Of a stretch of DNA of 64,000 bases, positions 35,437 to 46,664 are shown one piece after another. Within the stretch, counting starts at the first letter, position 1, and each line of letters begins with the position of its first letter. The DNA lies in the NCBI RefSeq assembly GCF_013368755.1, contig NC_049564.1:2488001-2552000 (forward strand), given 5' to 3'. The notes under the pieces were generated by a model. It was not told where the DNA came from and did no database searches. It saw only the letters and a program-made list of their open reading frames with translations. The stretch comes from Talaromyces rugulosus. Lineage: Eukaryota; Ascomycota; Eurotiomycetes; Eurotiales; Trichocomaceae. The position numbers and the translations under genes are program-made.

Positions 35437-36422
35437 ATGGCCGAAAACAAGTCGCCGCCAGTCGATGGCGAAGTCTCCGACGCCCACGACAACCTGACCC
35501 TCTCATCCACAGCCAGCGAATTGACCCGAATCTTCAACAACGCGGGCATTGTCCCCGGCAAGGGCTATCTTTCCTTCAACATGGGCGACGATGAGGAAGA
35601 GGAAGAGGCGGATGAATTTGTCGCCGTGGACCGTGACGATGCGTCGTCGGATTACTCGTTTATGTTCCGGAAACCCTCGCAGGGACGTCGCCGCACGCAG
35701 CTGGATGATTTGCATCCCTTTACAAGCATTCTCACCTTGTCGAATGTGGATGACTGTGTTACTGTGGAGGAGGCGTTTCCAGAGGAAGAGCGGGCTTCGA
35801 GGGAAAAGGTACGTTCCATCGACAAGTGAATTTGAGAGGAAATTTTCACTAAGAATGATGTTCAGTTTATTTACCGCCTTACGAAATGCCCAGAGTTGAC
35901 GCTGGGAATCTTTACGCTACCGGTATTGGGGGATGACGACCAACCCAAGGCGACCCCCGAGCTCGTTGCACATGTTATCTCGACTCGCACGTCAGCGCTG
36001 CGTGTCACTGAAGAGTCAATGAAAGTTCCTGCAGATTGGCAGACCCGACAACGCAGTCTCCCCGATGAACACGACACCGAGGTTCTGGGCCACGAGGATC
36101 AGGGTGGAACCATTGCATTGCATTCACTCGCTGTCAAGCCCGAACACCAGAAGAAACAGGTCGGAACGACCCTTTTGAGATCATATATCCAGCGCATCAA
36201 GGATGCTGCTATTGCAGACCGGATCGCACTTCTTGCCCATGATCATATGATTCCTTTCTACGAGGCAGTCGGATTCGAAAACTACGGACCGAGCGAGTGC
36301 AAATTCGGTGGCGGTGGTTGGTTTGACATGGTAAGACTAAACCATGATTTTTTGATGACTTGCACTAACACTCACTCTTCATCTAGATCTACAACTTCCC
36401 GCAAGAGGAGACAGAAGAATAA
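35437..36422 (+). CDS. GNAT acetyltransferase, AANAT/polyamine acetyltransferase-like
   Basis: Three exons (35437-35808, 35866 to about 36330, and a short last exon ending QEETEE before the TAA). The body matches the arylalkylamine N-acetyltransferase branch of GNAT: FIYRLTKCPELTLGIF, LVAHVISTRTS, acetyl-CoA segment HSLAVKPEHQKKQVGTTLL (R/Q-x-x-G-x-G/T region), LLAHDHMIPFYEAVGFE and GPSECKFGGGGWFDM. Relatives acetylate arylalkylamines or polyamines such as spermine (yeast Paa1). An acidic run (DDEEEEEADE) lies at residues of about 50-60. The substrate is inferred from family only. Confidence 0.87.
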
Positions 36423-37043
36423 AGCACATTTTTCCCCGTCGATTTTTTTTTTTTTTAAGTTATACCTGCTGGTTTACCTACTTGTTTGGTCTCTTCTCTC
36501 TCATGGTCTTGGTATTTTGGTTATTTGTTTAGCATTTTTCAGTGGTTTGGAGTCGCTTCGGTGTCAGGGTATGTGTGCAGTGGTCTTTGTTTTGGATTCG
36601 AATTCGCGAATCTCTCAACAGGGCGTTCTCTGAGTTGTGGGATTTATCGAGGAACAGGGCATATTTACAGGGCGGGCGGTGACTAGGAGACGAGGTGTCG
36701 ACGTATTTGTTTTCTTTGCTTTGCTAGTTCGGTGGCAGCCTGTAGAGTAGGACAGCGGCATTCTCATTGTCTCATACACACATTTTAAAATAATTTTGTT
36801 GTCTATAAAATTGAAGTAACAATAATAATGCCGTTTTTGTTAACAAAAGGATCTCGGCTCCACCTACCGCGCACAACACTCACCGCCTCGCGAAAAACTG
36901 CCGCCGGGCGCTATCGTCTTCTCGTCCCGCCTCGAAATTTTATTATTTTTTTTATTATCGACAGACACCAGCAGGTCTTGACAACCCATTCGACAACACT
37001 TGAAGGCTTGTTCTGAAGCCGCTGTGCGTGTCGCTTGCCCATC
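36423..37043. other. Spacer
   Basis: 3' region of the acetyltransferase gene with a T13 run (near 36446) and an inverted repeat GATTCG/CGAATC at 36596-36613. It also holds the leader of NOG1. No gene seen. Confidence 0.5.
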
Positions 37044-39250
37044 ATGAAGACCACCTGGAAAGAGGTATGCGCATCCCCCCTCACTTCGTTAATTTTTCTT
37101 CCAGAATACACAGAAAAAAAAAAGAATTTTACTGATCGACCTTATCGCTTAGATCGCACCGGTGCCAACCAACCAGGAATTCCTCGATATCGTCCTCAGT
37201 CGCACCCAGAGACGGTTGCCGACTGTTATTCGTGCTGGATTTCAGATCAGTCGTATCAGAGGTAATTTTTTTGTCCTTTGCAGATGGTCTTGGGGATTGA
37301 TGATGGGTTTGGGGACAATTGTGATAAGAGTAGTGGGCTGATGGTCAACAACAGCATTCTATACCAGAAAAGTCAAGTTTACGTCGGAGACGTTTTGCGA
37401 GAAGTTCCAGGCTATTCTCGATGGCTTTCCGCGGCTGCAGGATATTCATCCTTTCCGTAAGTTTTTTATCTTTCCCAAAAAAAAAAGAAAAAAGCTAATT
37501 CTCCCAAGACAAGGATTTGATGAACACCCTTTACGATGCCGACCACTTCAGGATCGCGCTGGGCCAGATCTCCACCGCCAAACATCTCATCGAAACAGTC
37601 GCGCGTGACTATGTCCGACTCCTCAAGTATGCACAATCGCTCTTCCAGAGCAAGCAGCTCAAGCGCGCCGCTCTCGGTCGCATGGCTACTATTTGTAAGC
37701 GTTTGAAAGACCCCCTCGTGTATCTTGAGCAGGTGCGCCAGCATTTGGGTCGTTTGCCATCGATTGATCCCAACACTCGCACGCTCTTGATTTGCGGATA
37801 CCCAAATGTCGGAAAGTCGAGTTTCTTGCGCAGCATCACCCGCGCAGATGTCGACGTGCAGCCATATGCTTTCACTACCAAGAGTTTGTTTGTTGGTCAC
37901 TTTGACTACAAGTACCTCCGTTTCCAGGCCATTGATACTCCAGGAATTCTGGATCATCCTCTGGAAGAGATGAACACTATTGAGATGCAATCTATCACTG
38001 CTATTGCCCACTTGCGATCTGCAATCCTGTACTTTATGGATCTCTCCGAACAGTGCGGATACTCTGTTGCGGACCAGATTAAGCTCTTCAGCAGCATCAA
38101 GCCTCTTTTTGCCAACAAACTGGTCTTTATTGTCATCAACAAGATTGATGTCACACGCCCCGAGGATCTGGACCCCGAAAACAAGGAACTCCTGGATGCC
38201 GTGCTGAAGCAAAGCGATGTCGAACTGCTCCAGCTCTCTTGCACCACCACTGAAGGTGTAACAAACGTCAAAAACGCAGCATGCGACAAGCTGATTGCCG
38301 AGCGAGTTGCCCAGAAACTCAAGGCCGGTACCAGCAGCAGCAGCGGCAACCCGACTGGCCGTCTTGGTGATGTCCTTGCCAGAATCCACGTTGCTCAGCC
38401 CATGGGCGGCGTGCGCGAGGCATTTATTCCAGAAGCCGTCAAGACCCTTAAGAAATACGACAAGGAGGACCCCAACCGAAGGAAATTGGAACGCGACGTC
38501 GAAGAGGAGAGCGGCGGTGCTGGCGTCTACAGCGTGGATCTCAACAAGAACTACCAGCTGGCCGACGACGATTGGAAATACGACAAAATGCCCGAGATCT
38601 GGAACGGCAAGAACATTTACGATTACGTTGACCCTGATATCGAGGCCAAGCTTGCCGCCTTGGAAGAAGAGGAAGAGAAACTCGAGACAGAAGGATTCTA
38701 CGAGTCGGACGAGAGCGTCGAAGATGTCGAAGACGCCCAGATCCGCATGAAGGCCGACCTGATCCGCGAGAAGCGCGCATTGATGAAGAACGAAGCCCGG
38801 CTACGCAAGACGCTCAAGAACCGTGCTGCCATTCCTCGCAGCGCCAAATCCAAGAGACTCTCAGAATTGGAGTCTGCCTTGGACAATGCCGGATACGACA
38901 CCAAGGACGCAGTATCTCGCGCACAGAACCAACCCACATCTCGTGGCCGCACATTGACTCGCGATGACGGTGACAACGGCGACGCAATGGACGTCGATGC
39001 CTCGTCCAACCCACGCGATGCGATTGCGCGGGCCAAGAGCCGTGCTCGCAGCCAGGCTGCCACCAACAGATTGACAGACGGAGTCGTGTCGACGACATCA
39101 CGCACCAAGGCCGACCGTCTGGCCAAGCTGTCGCAGAAGAAGATGAACCGCATGGCCCGGCAGGGAGAGGCAGACCGACACCAGACTGTGGCGTTGGCCA
39201 AGCACTTGTATGCCGGAAAGAGAGGCATAGGCAAGACCCAATTCCGTTAA
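37044..39250 (+). CDS. NOG1: Nucleolar GTP-binding protein NOG1
   Basis: Four exons (37044-37064, 37153-37261, 37355-37456, 37509-39250) give about 657 aa. The first exon is only 7 codons (MKTTWKE). The family's N-terminal block follows ([49 protein letters not shown]). The GTPase core has G1 [10 protein letters not shown]3 DTPG in [10 protein letters not shown], and G4 NKID. The C-terminus is highly charged and basic. NOG1 is an Obg-related GTPase that binds pre-60S ribosomes in the nucleolus and is essential for large-subunit assembly. Confidence 0.96.
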
Positions 39251-39564
39251 TTGTTCGTCTCGTATACCCATCCAATCTATCTATCTGTGTCTTGTCTGTC
39301 TGGTTTAGATGTGTTTTATGGGATTGGGGAGTGTGGCGTTGATTCGGTTTTCTTAAAAAATGTTTTCTTTATTTGATAATGGTTGAGATGACAAGACAAA
39401 GCTGTTGTTTATGACGTGAACTTGATATAGCGATACATACATAGTCTGACTACTAGGTACATGTGAGAAAAGTACTTTTTGTTTTGATTGTATTCCCAAA
39501 CTCTGTAACCACGTAGTCGTCCTGACTTCCATTTCAACTTAAAAAACCTAGCTAATGGAATACT
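39251..39564. other. Spacer
   Basis: Convergent 3' regions of NOG1 and the next minus-strand gene; T/A-rich, no gene seen. Confidence 0.5.
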
Positions 39565-40611
39565 TAAAAAATGTCTGCATTTTCTTCTGCCTGAGCAGTT
39601 TCACCTGTGCGTCCTAGATATGCTTGCATCGCGGCCTGGTCAATCAGCCTTCGCAACTCATCCAGCTTGAGAGGTGGCGGGCTTTCGGTCGGTGGATCGA
39701 TCTTGCTTCTTTGTTCACGGAGAACAGCCTTCCATTGTAAAGTGATATTTTGTCGATTATGCTTGACGGTGGGAGGAAAGAGGCGCTTAATCCAACATTA
39801 ATATCGAAGAAACTTGTAAAACATGATAAAAGAAAAGAAGAAGAAAAAAACTCACCATTCGAGATCCAAACTTCACGCGTTTCCTGGTGTCTTTGTCATA
39901 GGTATGCATTTCGACGAACCCAGACTGGACTGATTGCTGGAGTGCTGTAAGGGGGGCGAGTTTGATGAGGATGACGATACCGACGCGGCCGCGAGATCCT
40001 TCAAGGAGAAGGGTGGCATCGTTAATAAGGTCATCGTAGGACTCAGAGTATCCGACTTCTAAGGCGATCGTGGGCATTACCCGCCGCTCGACATAGACTG
40101 TGGTATCTGGTATTTTCTTGCTAGAATTCATACTTGGGTTAATATTATGCCATAGAAAATAACTAGACAAGCTGTCTTACCTTCTGCCATCTATTCCTAG
40201 TTCGTTCACATCCGTTTCTGATTGGACTCGGAGATGCTCTTTCACTTTTGCAGGGAATTGGGAGGCCCAACCAGAGAGCCAAGCGCCACAAACACCGTGT
40301 ACGACAGTTGGCATCAGAATAAACCGAAGGCAGTGTTCGGCAGCGTCAAAAAAAACCCGTCTAGAGTAAATAGTTAGACCATAAATCAATATATATTGAA
40401 ATAAGGGAGAGAAGGAAGCAAAACATGAGACTTACTTGCAAACTGACTCTTCGAGGAAATCTTCAATGTCGTGGAACTCTTCAGGGCTGCAAGTGTACCT
40501 CATTACGAGCTCAGTACTGACGCGCTGATCATTGGCCTTGGCTATGTCCTCTTGGATACGGTCGAGAAGTCTTGAGCCTGATGTGGCCGCAAAAGGAAGG
40601 GTTACAGGCAT
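39565..40611 (-). CDS. Hypothetical protein, possible PD-(D/E)XK nuclease-like fold
   Basis: Four exons join in phase (MPVTLPFAATSG from 40611; RVFFDAAEH; SMNSSKKIPDTTVYVERR; RLFPPTVKHN) to about 300 aa, ending at the TAA at 39565. The central segment MPTIALEVGYSESYDDLIND followed by GRVGIVILIKL resembles a family of fungal proteins with an E...V-x-x-I-x-I-K pattern related to restriction-endonuclease-like folds. That resemblance is from pattern recognition only. No other domain, signal peptide or membrane segment is visible. The gene lies at the boundary between the conserved housekeeping block and the accessory segment to its right. Confidence 0.65.
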
Positions 40612-42480
40612 GTTTGAGGGTAAAGGGGAAAGATCAAGCAAAAAAGAAAATATGGGGCTGGCAGGGGAGGTGGTTGCTTGCTGGAGAGACAGTTCTGATA
40701 TTGATGTATGTCTGCGCCTGCCGGGTGGGGCATGTCGAGATTCACGCGTCAGCGGGACAACAACGGTGTGTCTGCCAGTATAACTATGACATCGTACACG
40801 TGATATTTCGATACCCTTGTTTTTCGTCTTCAATTTTGTTGATGGTTGACACGAAGCGCGCATAGAATTTGCTCAAGCACTTAAACACCGTAAAACCATA
40901 ACTAAGAGGAAAGAGGGCGCTCTTGTTGAGAAGAATAGGTGGGAGAAACGCAGGACCTTTCTTGAGAATAGTCGGAGGAAGAAAACCCTAGTAGCGATTC
41001 TCGGTTTTTCAAAGTTCTCTGGGGTGCTCGCAAATGGAGAAAGTCGATGAAGAGGATTAACGAAAGGGTTGCGTTGGAAAGCTCGTGGAAAGCTCGTTCG
41101 CTCTCATGCTCCGTGGTGTTTTCAGGGGGGATAATTGTAAAGTATCTATATTGAGATACGTCTACTCAACACTCGAATCAGCCCCAGTGAATGAAATAAT
41201 GGTTCAAGACATACTGAGGAATGATTGGGTCTGCTTTGAGAAAAAGATAAGTGAAAGCTGAGAAGGTAGGGGAGGAAGGAACGAAGGGAGAAGGTGCAAG
41301 AATAGGATATTGGTTGTTTCTGTCTGAAGATTTTTGTTTTCACACGTCGGCGACGTCTTCACTCAGCGTGCTGAGTGGAAGTGGGAGTTCTTATCTCTAC
41401 TCTTCCTCAAACGCCGGTGACCTTTTCCGGAAGAGCATTTAAGTGAGATAGAACTGAAGGTAGCAATCGAAGAGATGAAACGAAGTTTCTGAGAGGCAAC
41501 TTGATAAGGAAGAGGTGCAGCAAGTAACACTGGACGAGGATGGTCGCTCGATGGGAGATTGAATCCACTTGTCGACATATAAATGGACTAGCAAAACCCT
41601 TACAAGAAGGGTTGACCCTTTTTGGCGTAGAGGAGAAAAGTGCAATTGCTCGACTTCACCGGAGACCCACAGTCTCTTCTCGCCGGGGCAACTCTACAAC
41701 TTCCTATTCGGGTAACGAACATGTCTGCAATTTTCTCCTCTACACTTCGTTTCCACCCTGTTGGCGCCCCGTTCTTTGTTCACCCAGAGGGGTCCCCAGC
41801 CACATGCATCCGCACAGAAAATAATTAACACTTTGCCACCCAGTCTCAGATTGCCTCTGATTATCCAATTATAACCCTTGTTGGGCAAATATGTTAGCTG
41901 GTAGACTTCCTAGTTAACGATCTGGACATGGAGGTTACGTAGCCCAGACAACGCTGCTTGTAGAGTCAAAGAGTTGACTTCCCCGTACTGTCGCGTTCTC
42001 TACCAAAAGTCTCAGTGTACTTGTCGAGATAACCTCTAGCGCATTGTTTTAATTACATCAAAACGAAAACCGCCGCAGCTGATGAATTTGGAACATCGAG
42101 ATCTTTGTGAGCTTATAATACCTATATAACTAGGTGGTATCAAAAGAAAGGAGGGACACAGTTAAAGTGGGTCTCAGGGTATCGAGTCCACGTGATGTAT
42201 TAGTGGTGCTCCATGCCATCCCATTTCTTGTTAGTGATCAGTCGACCCTTTCTAGTCAATGTCATACCTCATACCTACTAGCTCACTGGATCATTTGCAT
42301 TCTTTACAGAAAAGGTTCTGCGTTTGAGGAGAGGAGATACATTAGCCCCTTCTGTTTTAAGATACGATATTCTTCTTCTGCCATCTTCCTTTTTTTTTTC
42401 CAGCCAACCGCAGTCACCAACTCCTCTGTTCCCTATCACAACTTCCCCGTGAGTGCTCCCTACATATTGAAGGCAATAGA
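40612..42480. other. 1.9 kb gene-free region
   Basis: No ORF with recognisable content on either strand. It marks the boundary between the housekeeping block and the accessory segment. Confidence 0.45.
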
Positions 42481-43561
42481 ATGACCAGCGCTAAGTGCCA
42501 GTTTAACATCATGTCTGCTGAGCACGACACGGTCATGCCGTTGGTGGCGGATAGTGGTGCTTTGGATGAACAACAACTGGTTAATTTTGGCCGTCGTCGT
42601 GGTGCAAAGTTCTTGGGATCACCAATCAGACCACCGTATCCGGAGATCCAGATGTTTGGTCTACAAAGGCTAGATAAGTTTATAACAGCAATTAACTCAC
42701 CTGAGCTTCGGATTCCATATCTGCGGCGGAAAACTACTGAGATGACGGACTATGCGAAACCGAGTAACTGGATCATTGTATACAAAGACCCCGGTTTGAA
42801 CGAGTATTGTCTGACGACGGCGTTGACTGAAAAGTCTGATCACCACCAACACTGGAAGGTTCATAAAAAAACACGAGGATTGGGCTGATTCCAAGTCTGC
42901 GGCGGTAGTGTCAAAATACTTGCAGGAGGACATCGTGCTTCTTCACGATTGGAAGCTGTCTTTCAACGGTTATGAATTCGAAGACAACGAAACCACACAT
43001 CCCCATGATGAACTGGGCATACATCCCAATACAATGTGTATCCAAACCATTTCTTTGAATTCTATAGGGGACAATAGCCACGAGTCGAAGTCTGTCAGTT
43101 CTTTATTCGAACATCGATATGAACCGGAAGTTGAAAAAGATTTCATTGCGACACCCATGGAGTTTCGATTAGTTATTGGGGATCGGGACACTGGAGGCCT
43201 TTATCTGGACAATCAAGTGGCTAGGCGTGCTAAGCATGCTGATTTCGAGAGTACACAAAGACAAGAAATATCCCATTCAACAATTGTGGAGTATATTGAC
43301 GAGAAAAAACTAGCTCTAGATTTCATGTATAGCGATTTTGTGACCGACTCAATATTATGGAAACCGCTACAAGTGCTGGGAACTGCTGTCGAAATTTACA
43401 AGGGAATACCTGCACCAAATATCTCTATGGAGGTGATCAATCACCCGATTGTATATCAGCAATGGGCCACCCAGACGAATGAATGGAATGAGAGACGGGA
43501 TAACACTACGCAGGTTCGATGGTATCAAATACGCCCTATCACCAGGACCCAAGCATTCTAA
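42481..43561 (+). pseudogene. Hypothetical gene interrupted by a one-base frameshift
   Basis: Two open frames (42481-42888 and 42869 onward to 43561) read as one protein of about 360 aa if one A is absent from the A7 run at 42868-42874. With seven A the upstream frame stops at a TGA at 42886-42888. In the alternative frame the same bases continue smoothly into HEDWADSKSAA and on to the TAA. No plausible intron covers the junction: the only GT...AG there is under 25 nt. I do not recognise the family. The product is soluble-looking, with no repeats or membrane segments. The shift may be real decay, a polymorphism or a sequencing error in a homopolymer. Confidence 0.6.
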
Positions 43562-43848
43562 TGTGTCGTCTTTTTTGAGACTGGAGATGCTCTGCTAGAT
43601 CCTAAAAACCTAAAATCCGTAATGGCCATTTCGGTCAGTGACTCGATCTACTTCTCTTCTGCCTGGCATGTAGTCCTTTCCATGAACCAACCCACCAAGT
43701 CAACCGTGCAGTCGGCAATATTGGAAAACCGGGCCTTTCTCTCTTGATCTCACCCCCTCAATGTCGTGTTAGACCTGCACAGACTAGTGAGTGGAAATCA
43801 GTAAACTACGACGACTTTGATCTTCAAGCCTAGGATAGCTTCAGCACC

Positions 43849-44355
43849 ATGTCTCTTCATGTCACCCTTACTGAGTATAGGGTGGCATATTCCTCGAAGA
43901 ACGAAGGGATAAGATATATTCAAACATTCTTCCAAGAGGCATTCTTGTCAATCTATGACGGACCTACCTGCGTAGGAGATGTAAAAATTTTAGAGGTGCT
44001 GAAGCAAGGACCACACCCGATCTTAAGGCTTAAAAGTTTGTGTCCGCATAATCCTCCGTACGAAATTAAGTCTCAATGGTTATCTGACAACCCGACAATA
44101 CCGAAGAGGATTAGTTCGATTGTGAATTGGCATGAGCTCCTCGATAGCCCTAACAACCCGGCTGTTGTGAAGGCGAATGGAAACTGGGTGGGTAGGCAGG
44201 CTTCAACGGCATTATGTACCCAGAAGGGCCATGGAGTTATTATCCTCCCTCCCGATCACTTTTCTAACTGTTTCGGAGATCTAGGTTTCTGGAAGAGATT
44301 GGCCTATGGTTTGAAAGCAAAATCGTCCACGGAGTCGCTCGTTATTATATACTGA
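43849..44355 (+). CDS. Hypothetical protein, 168 aa
   Basis: A single-exon ORF starting MSLHVTLTEYRVAYSS and ending LVIIY before a TGA. Composition is ordinary and the reading frame is fully open, which supports coding. No domain, signal peptide or membrane segment is recognised. It sits just after the frameshifted gene, on the same strand, and shares no obvious similarity with it. Confidence 0.55.
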   Translation: MSLHVTLTEYRVAYSSKNEGIRYIQTFFQEAFLSIYDGPTCVGDVKILEVLKQGPHPILRLKSLCPHNPPYEIKSQWLSDNPTIPKRISSIVNWHELLDSPNNPAVVKANGNWVGRQASTALCTQKGHGVIILPPDHFSNCFGDLGFWKRLAYGLKAKSSTESLVIIY

Positions 44356-44643
44356 GTAATTTGAAAGAGTTATATGATCGTAATATCCATTGGCATATGT
44401 CTTTGATGTTTCCTACATATCAGTTGATGTCAGTGGGACATCTGGATTTCTTTTTAATATAGTGACAACTGATATCCCTAGATTTCCAGCTTCAAATTAT
44501 TTAATGCGAGTTGGAATTTACTATTCTTACGTATTGATAGAAATCTGATAATACATATGTTCCAGACATTTTGCCACACAATTGATTCATCAGGCTACAA
44601 ACAGCACGCAGTTGAAAATTTGAAACGCGCTTCATTTGAAATG

Positions 44644-45981
44644 CTAGGAAGCTAAATCAGAGTCATTGCTAACATCCCAATGGTCTATTAGGGCTGATGG
44701 CAACACCCTGCCAACAACTCCACCCGGGATTCGCAGATTCAAAACTTTCTCATCCTCTTCATGTTCAAGTTCAAGCTTTCCATCCTCTGTACTACGCGCG
44801 AAAGATGCTACCATTTGCAGTAAGGTGGCAAATCTGGCCAATTCCTGCTGCTGGGATTTCTCCCATCGCTTTAAATCCTCCCGCACATCCTGAACCAGAA
44901 TGTCCTCAAACCTCCCGAACTTGTGATATGCGAGAATGAAGTTGGGAATTTGCCTGATCCACAAGCGAGCCAGCTCCTCTGAGAGGATATCGTCGCCTCG
45001 TCTCTTCTCAGAACGCGTCTTCAAATCGAAAACCGCACATTGTGGAATATGGTGACCCTGTTTCAGAATTTTGAGCGTGGTCGACTTCGTATCCGCGGAG
45101 GGCACAGTCGAGATCGTGGCCGCTTCGATAGCCGATAAGAGATCTTCTGGGTCGATATTACTCATGCTAAGGATGGGCTCATTCTGGGTGCTCAAATCAT
45201 TTTGGATCAGGTCAGGCAGGTAGCCATCGGCTTCGAACCGAACCAAACAATTCATGCCGGCAAAGTCGTAATTAATAAGGCGTTGATGGGAGTCCGATTT
45301 CCGCACGCTTTTACTCCACGTTGTGTATGCCTCTGGAAAAGTGTGTCCATATCCTCGGACACCCGTTATGGTTTCGGTGGGCGATCTTTCCCTTCTCATG
45401 AAAAAGACCGTGTTCCCCAAGACCTCGATCAGCATCCTAAATGAACTACCTTGGCCACGCGAAAAACGCAGCAAATTTCCCAGTGTACTTCCGCATCCCA
45501 CGATATCCAATCCATCGAGACGGAAATCTGGTCTGTCCGTCATTATTGCTCGAATCATCGGCTCCAGAGGGTATGTGGGATATCGCGCCGCATTCTTGTC
45601 CCGGTAGTAGGTACCGGAGTCCTCTCGAAGCTGGGTAGGCTTAGAAAGAGGAGTCCATTCGGGGGGTTCACCTGTGAGATGTATCCGTGAGCGATGAACA
45701 GTACTTTGGTTTGCAGGATGAGCTAATTCACCTGGAACAATGATCTGATGATCTCCTCCATTGAGCCAGTTGTAGGATGTCAAATACTGAGTGTTGGTAA
45801 TTTGAGCACAGTCATGGGTTTCGGTGGCACCGTCCTCGAGATCACCATGTTGGATTGTTGCAAGAATCTCGCCCATCGGTGGAGGTGGAGGTGGAGTTGG
45901 AGGTAGTGAGGGTTGTCTATCCCCTCTACCACCTCTCCACATACCTCTTCCTCTTCTGCCTCCTCTCCCTCGAAAATCCAT
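44644..45981 (-). CDS. RGG-box protein with DXO/Rai1-like E-x-D...D-x-K motifs
   Basis: A single-exon 445-aa ORF. The first 22 residues form an RGG box (RGRGGRRGRGMWRGGRGD), a common RNA-binding and phase-separation element, followed by a proline run. The body carries blocks I associate with a widespread fungal family, for example NTQYLTSYNWLN, RDKNAARYP, DIVGCGSTLGNLLRF and GYGHTFPEAY. I recall members being automatically labelled geranylgeranyl pyrophosphate synthetase, although no DDxxD prenyl-synthase motif is present. Two later motifs, CLVRFEADGY (E-x-D) and CAVFDLKTRS (D-x-K), match the order of metal ligands in Rai1/DXO decapping nucleases and other PD-(D/E)XK enzymes. It is divergent from the giant helicase gene. 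The nuclease call is inference. Confidence 0.7.
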   Translation of the reverse strand: MDFRGRGGRRGRGMWRGGRGDRQPSLPPTPPPPPPMGEILATIQHGDLEDGATETHDCAQITNTQYLTSYNWLNGGDHQIIVPGELAHPANQSTVHRSRIHLTGEPPEWTPLSKPTQLREDSGTYYRDKNAARYPTYPLEPMIRAIMTDRPDFRLDGLDIVGCGSTLGNLLRFSRGQGSSFRMLIEVLGNTVFFMRRERSPTETITGVRGYGHTFPEAYTTWSKSVRKSDSHQRLINYDFAGMNCLVRFEADGYLPDLIQNDLSTQNEPILSMSNIDPEDLLSAIEAATISTVPSADTKSTTLKILKQGHHIPQCAVFDLKTRSEKRRGDDILSEELARLWIRQIPNFILAYHKFGRFEDILVQDVREDLKRWEKSQQQELARFATLLQMVASFARSTEDGKLELEHEEDEKVLNLRIPGGVVGRVLPSALIDHWDVSNDSDLAS

Positions 45982-46664
45982 GGCGTAAGTTCAAGGAGAT
46001 TCAAGCTGCGAAAGACGGATAACGTCAATATGTCAAACGGAGGAATTTGGGAACAGAACACTGCTAGATTGCCAATGGCTTTCAGAACTCTGGCAGGAGC
46101 TTCACATGTGATACTGATTGGCCCGGATCGTGATATCCCTGTCAACCGGCCATGTCTGCATGTTTGCCTAACATGGCGTTTGCTGTGACTTGTCATTGCA
46201 GGAGGTGGCTTAGGTATCCTTGCAGGATTTAAAACCAGGTGAACCAATGGATGATAAACTCACAAGGTTTTGTGCGATAGCTGGTTGGCAGCGAGAGTTA
46301 GCCTTGCTGTGCCGTTTGATACTGTACACCGCCGCCAGCGCCCATGAGTAAGCCTTTCCCCCAATCTCATGCTGTCTAAATATTGAATACACAATATTTA
46401 CGCCGTGGGGCCTTTCATCCTACCCAATATGTGAGCGCTCACATGGGACAGACAGAGTTTACATACCCCCATTGTATTGTATTTTGCTTTGTGCCGACAA
46501 GGTTGAGGGACAAGGCTGACGGACTAAATCTAACAACAGCTTCTACGCCTCCTGCTTCATACATTACACCCCCACTTCAGACGAACGTGCTGACTTTATG
46601 AAAGCATCTCTATTTTCCCAAAATCATCCTTGTTCAAATTGAGAGAGTTTGCAATTCTATCGCC
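45982..46664. promoter_or_regulatory. Divergent intergenic region, RGG protein / helicase-AAA fusion
   Basis: About 680 bp separate the two start codons. No gene is seen. Pyrimidine-rich sequence precedes the helicase ATG. A shared bidirectional promoter is inferred. Confidence 0.4.

Noticed and set aside
36596..36613. GATTCG...CGAATC inverted repeat resembling part of a tRNA T-arm
   Set aside because: No acceptor stem, anticodon arm or Pol III boxes around it; a short chance palindrome in a 3' region.
44644..45981. Geranylgeranyl pyrophosphate synthase
   Set aside because: Related proteins may carry this name, but no DDxxD prenyl-diphosphate motifs are present in the sequence.
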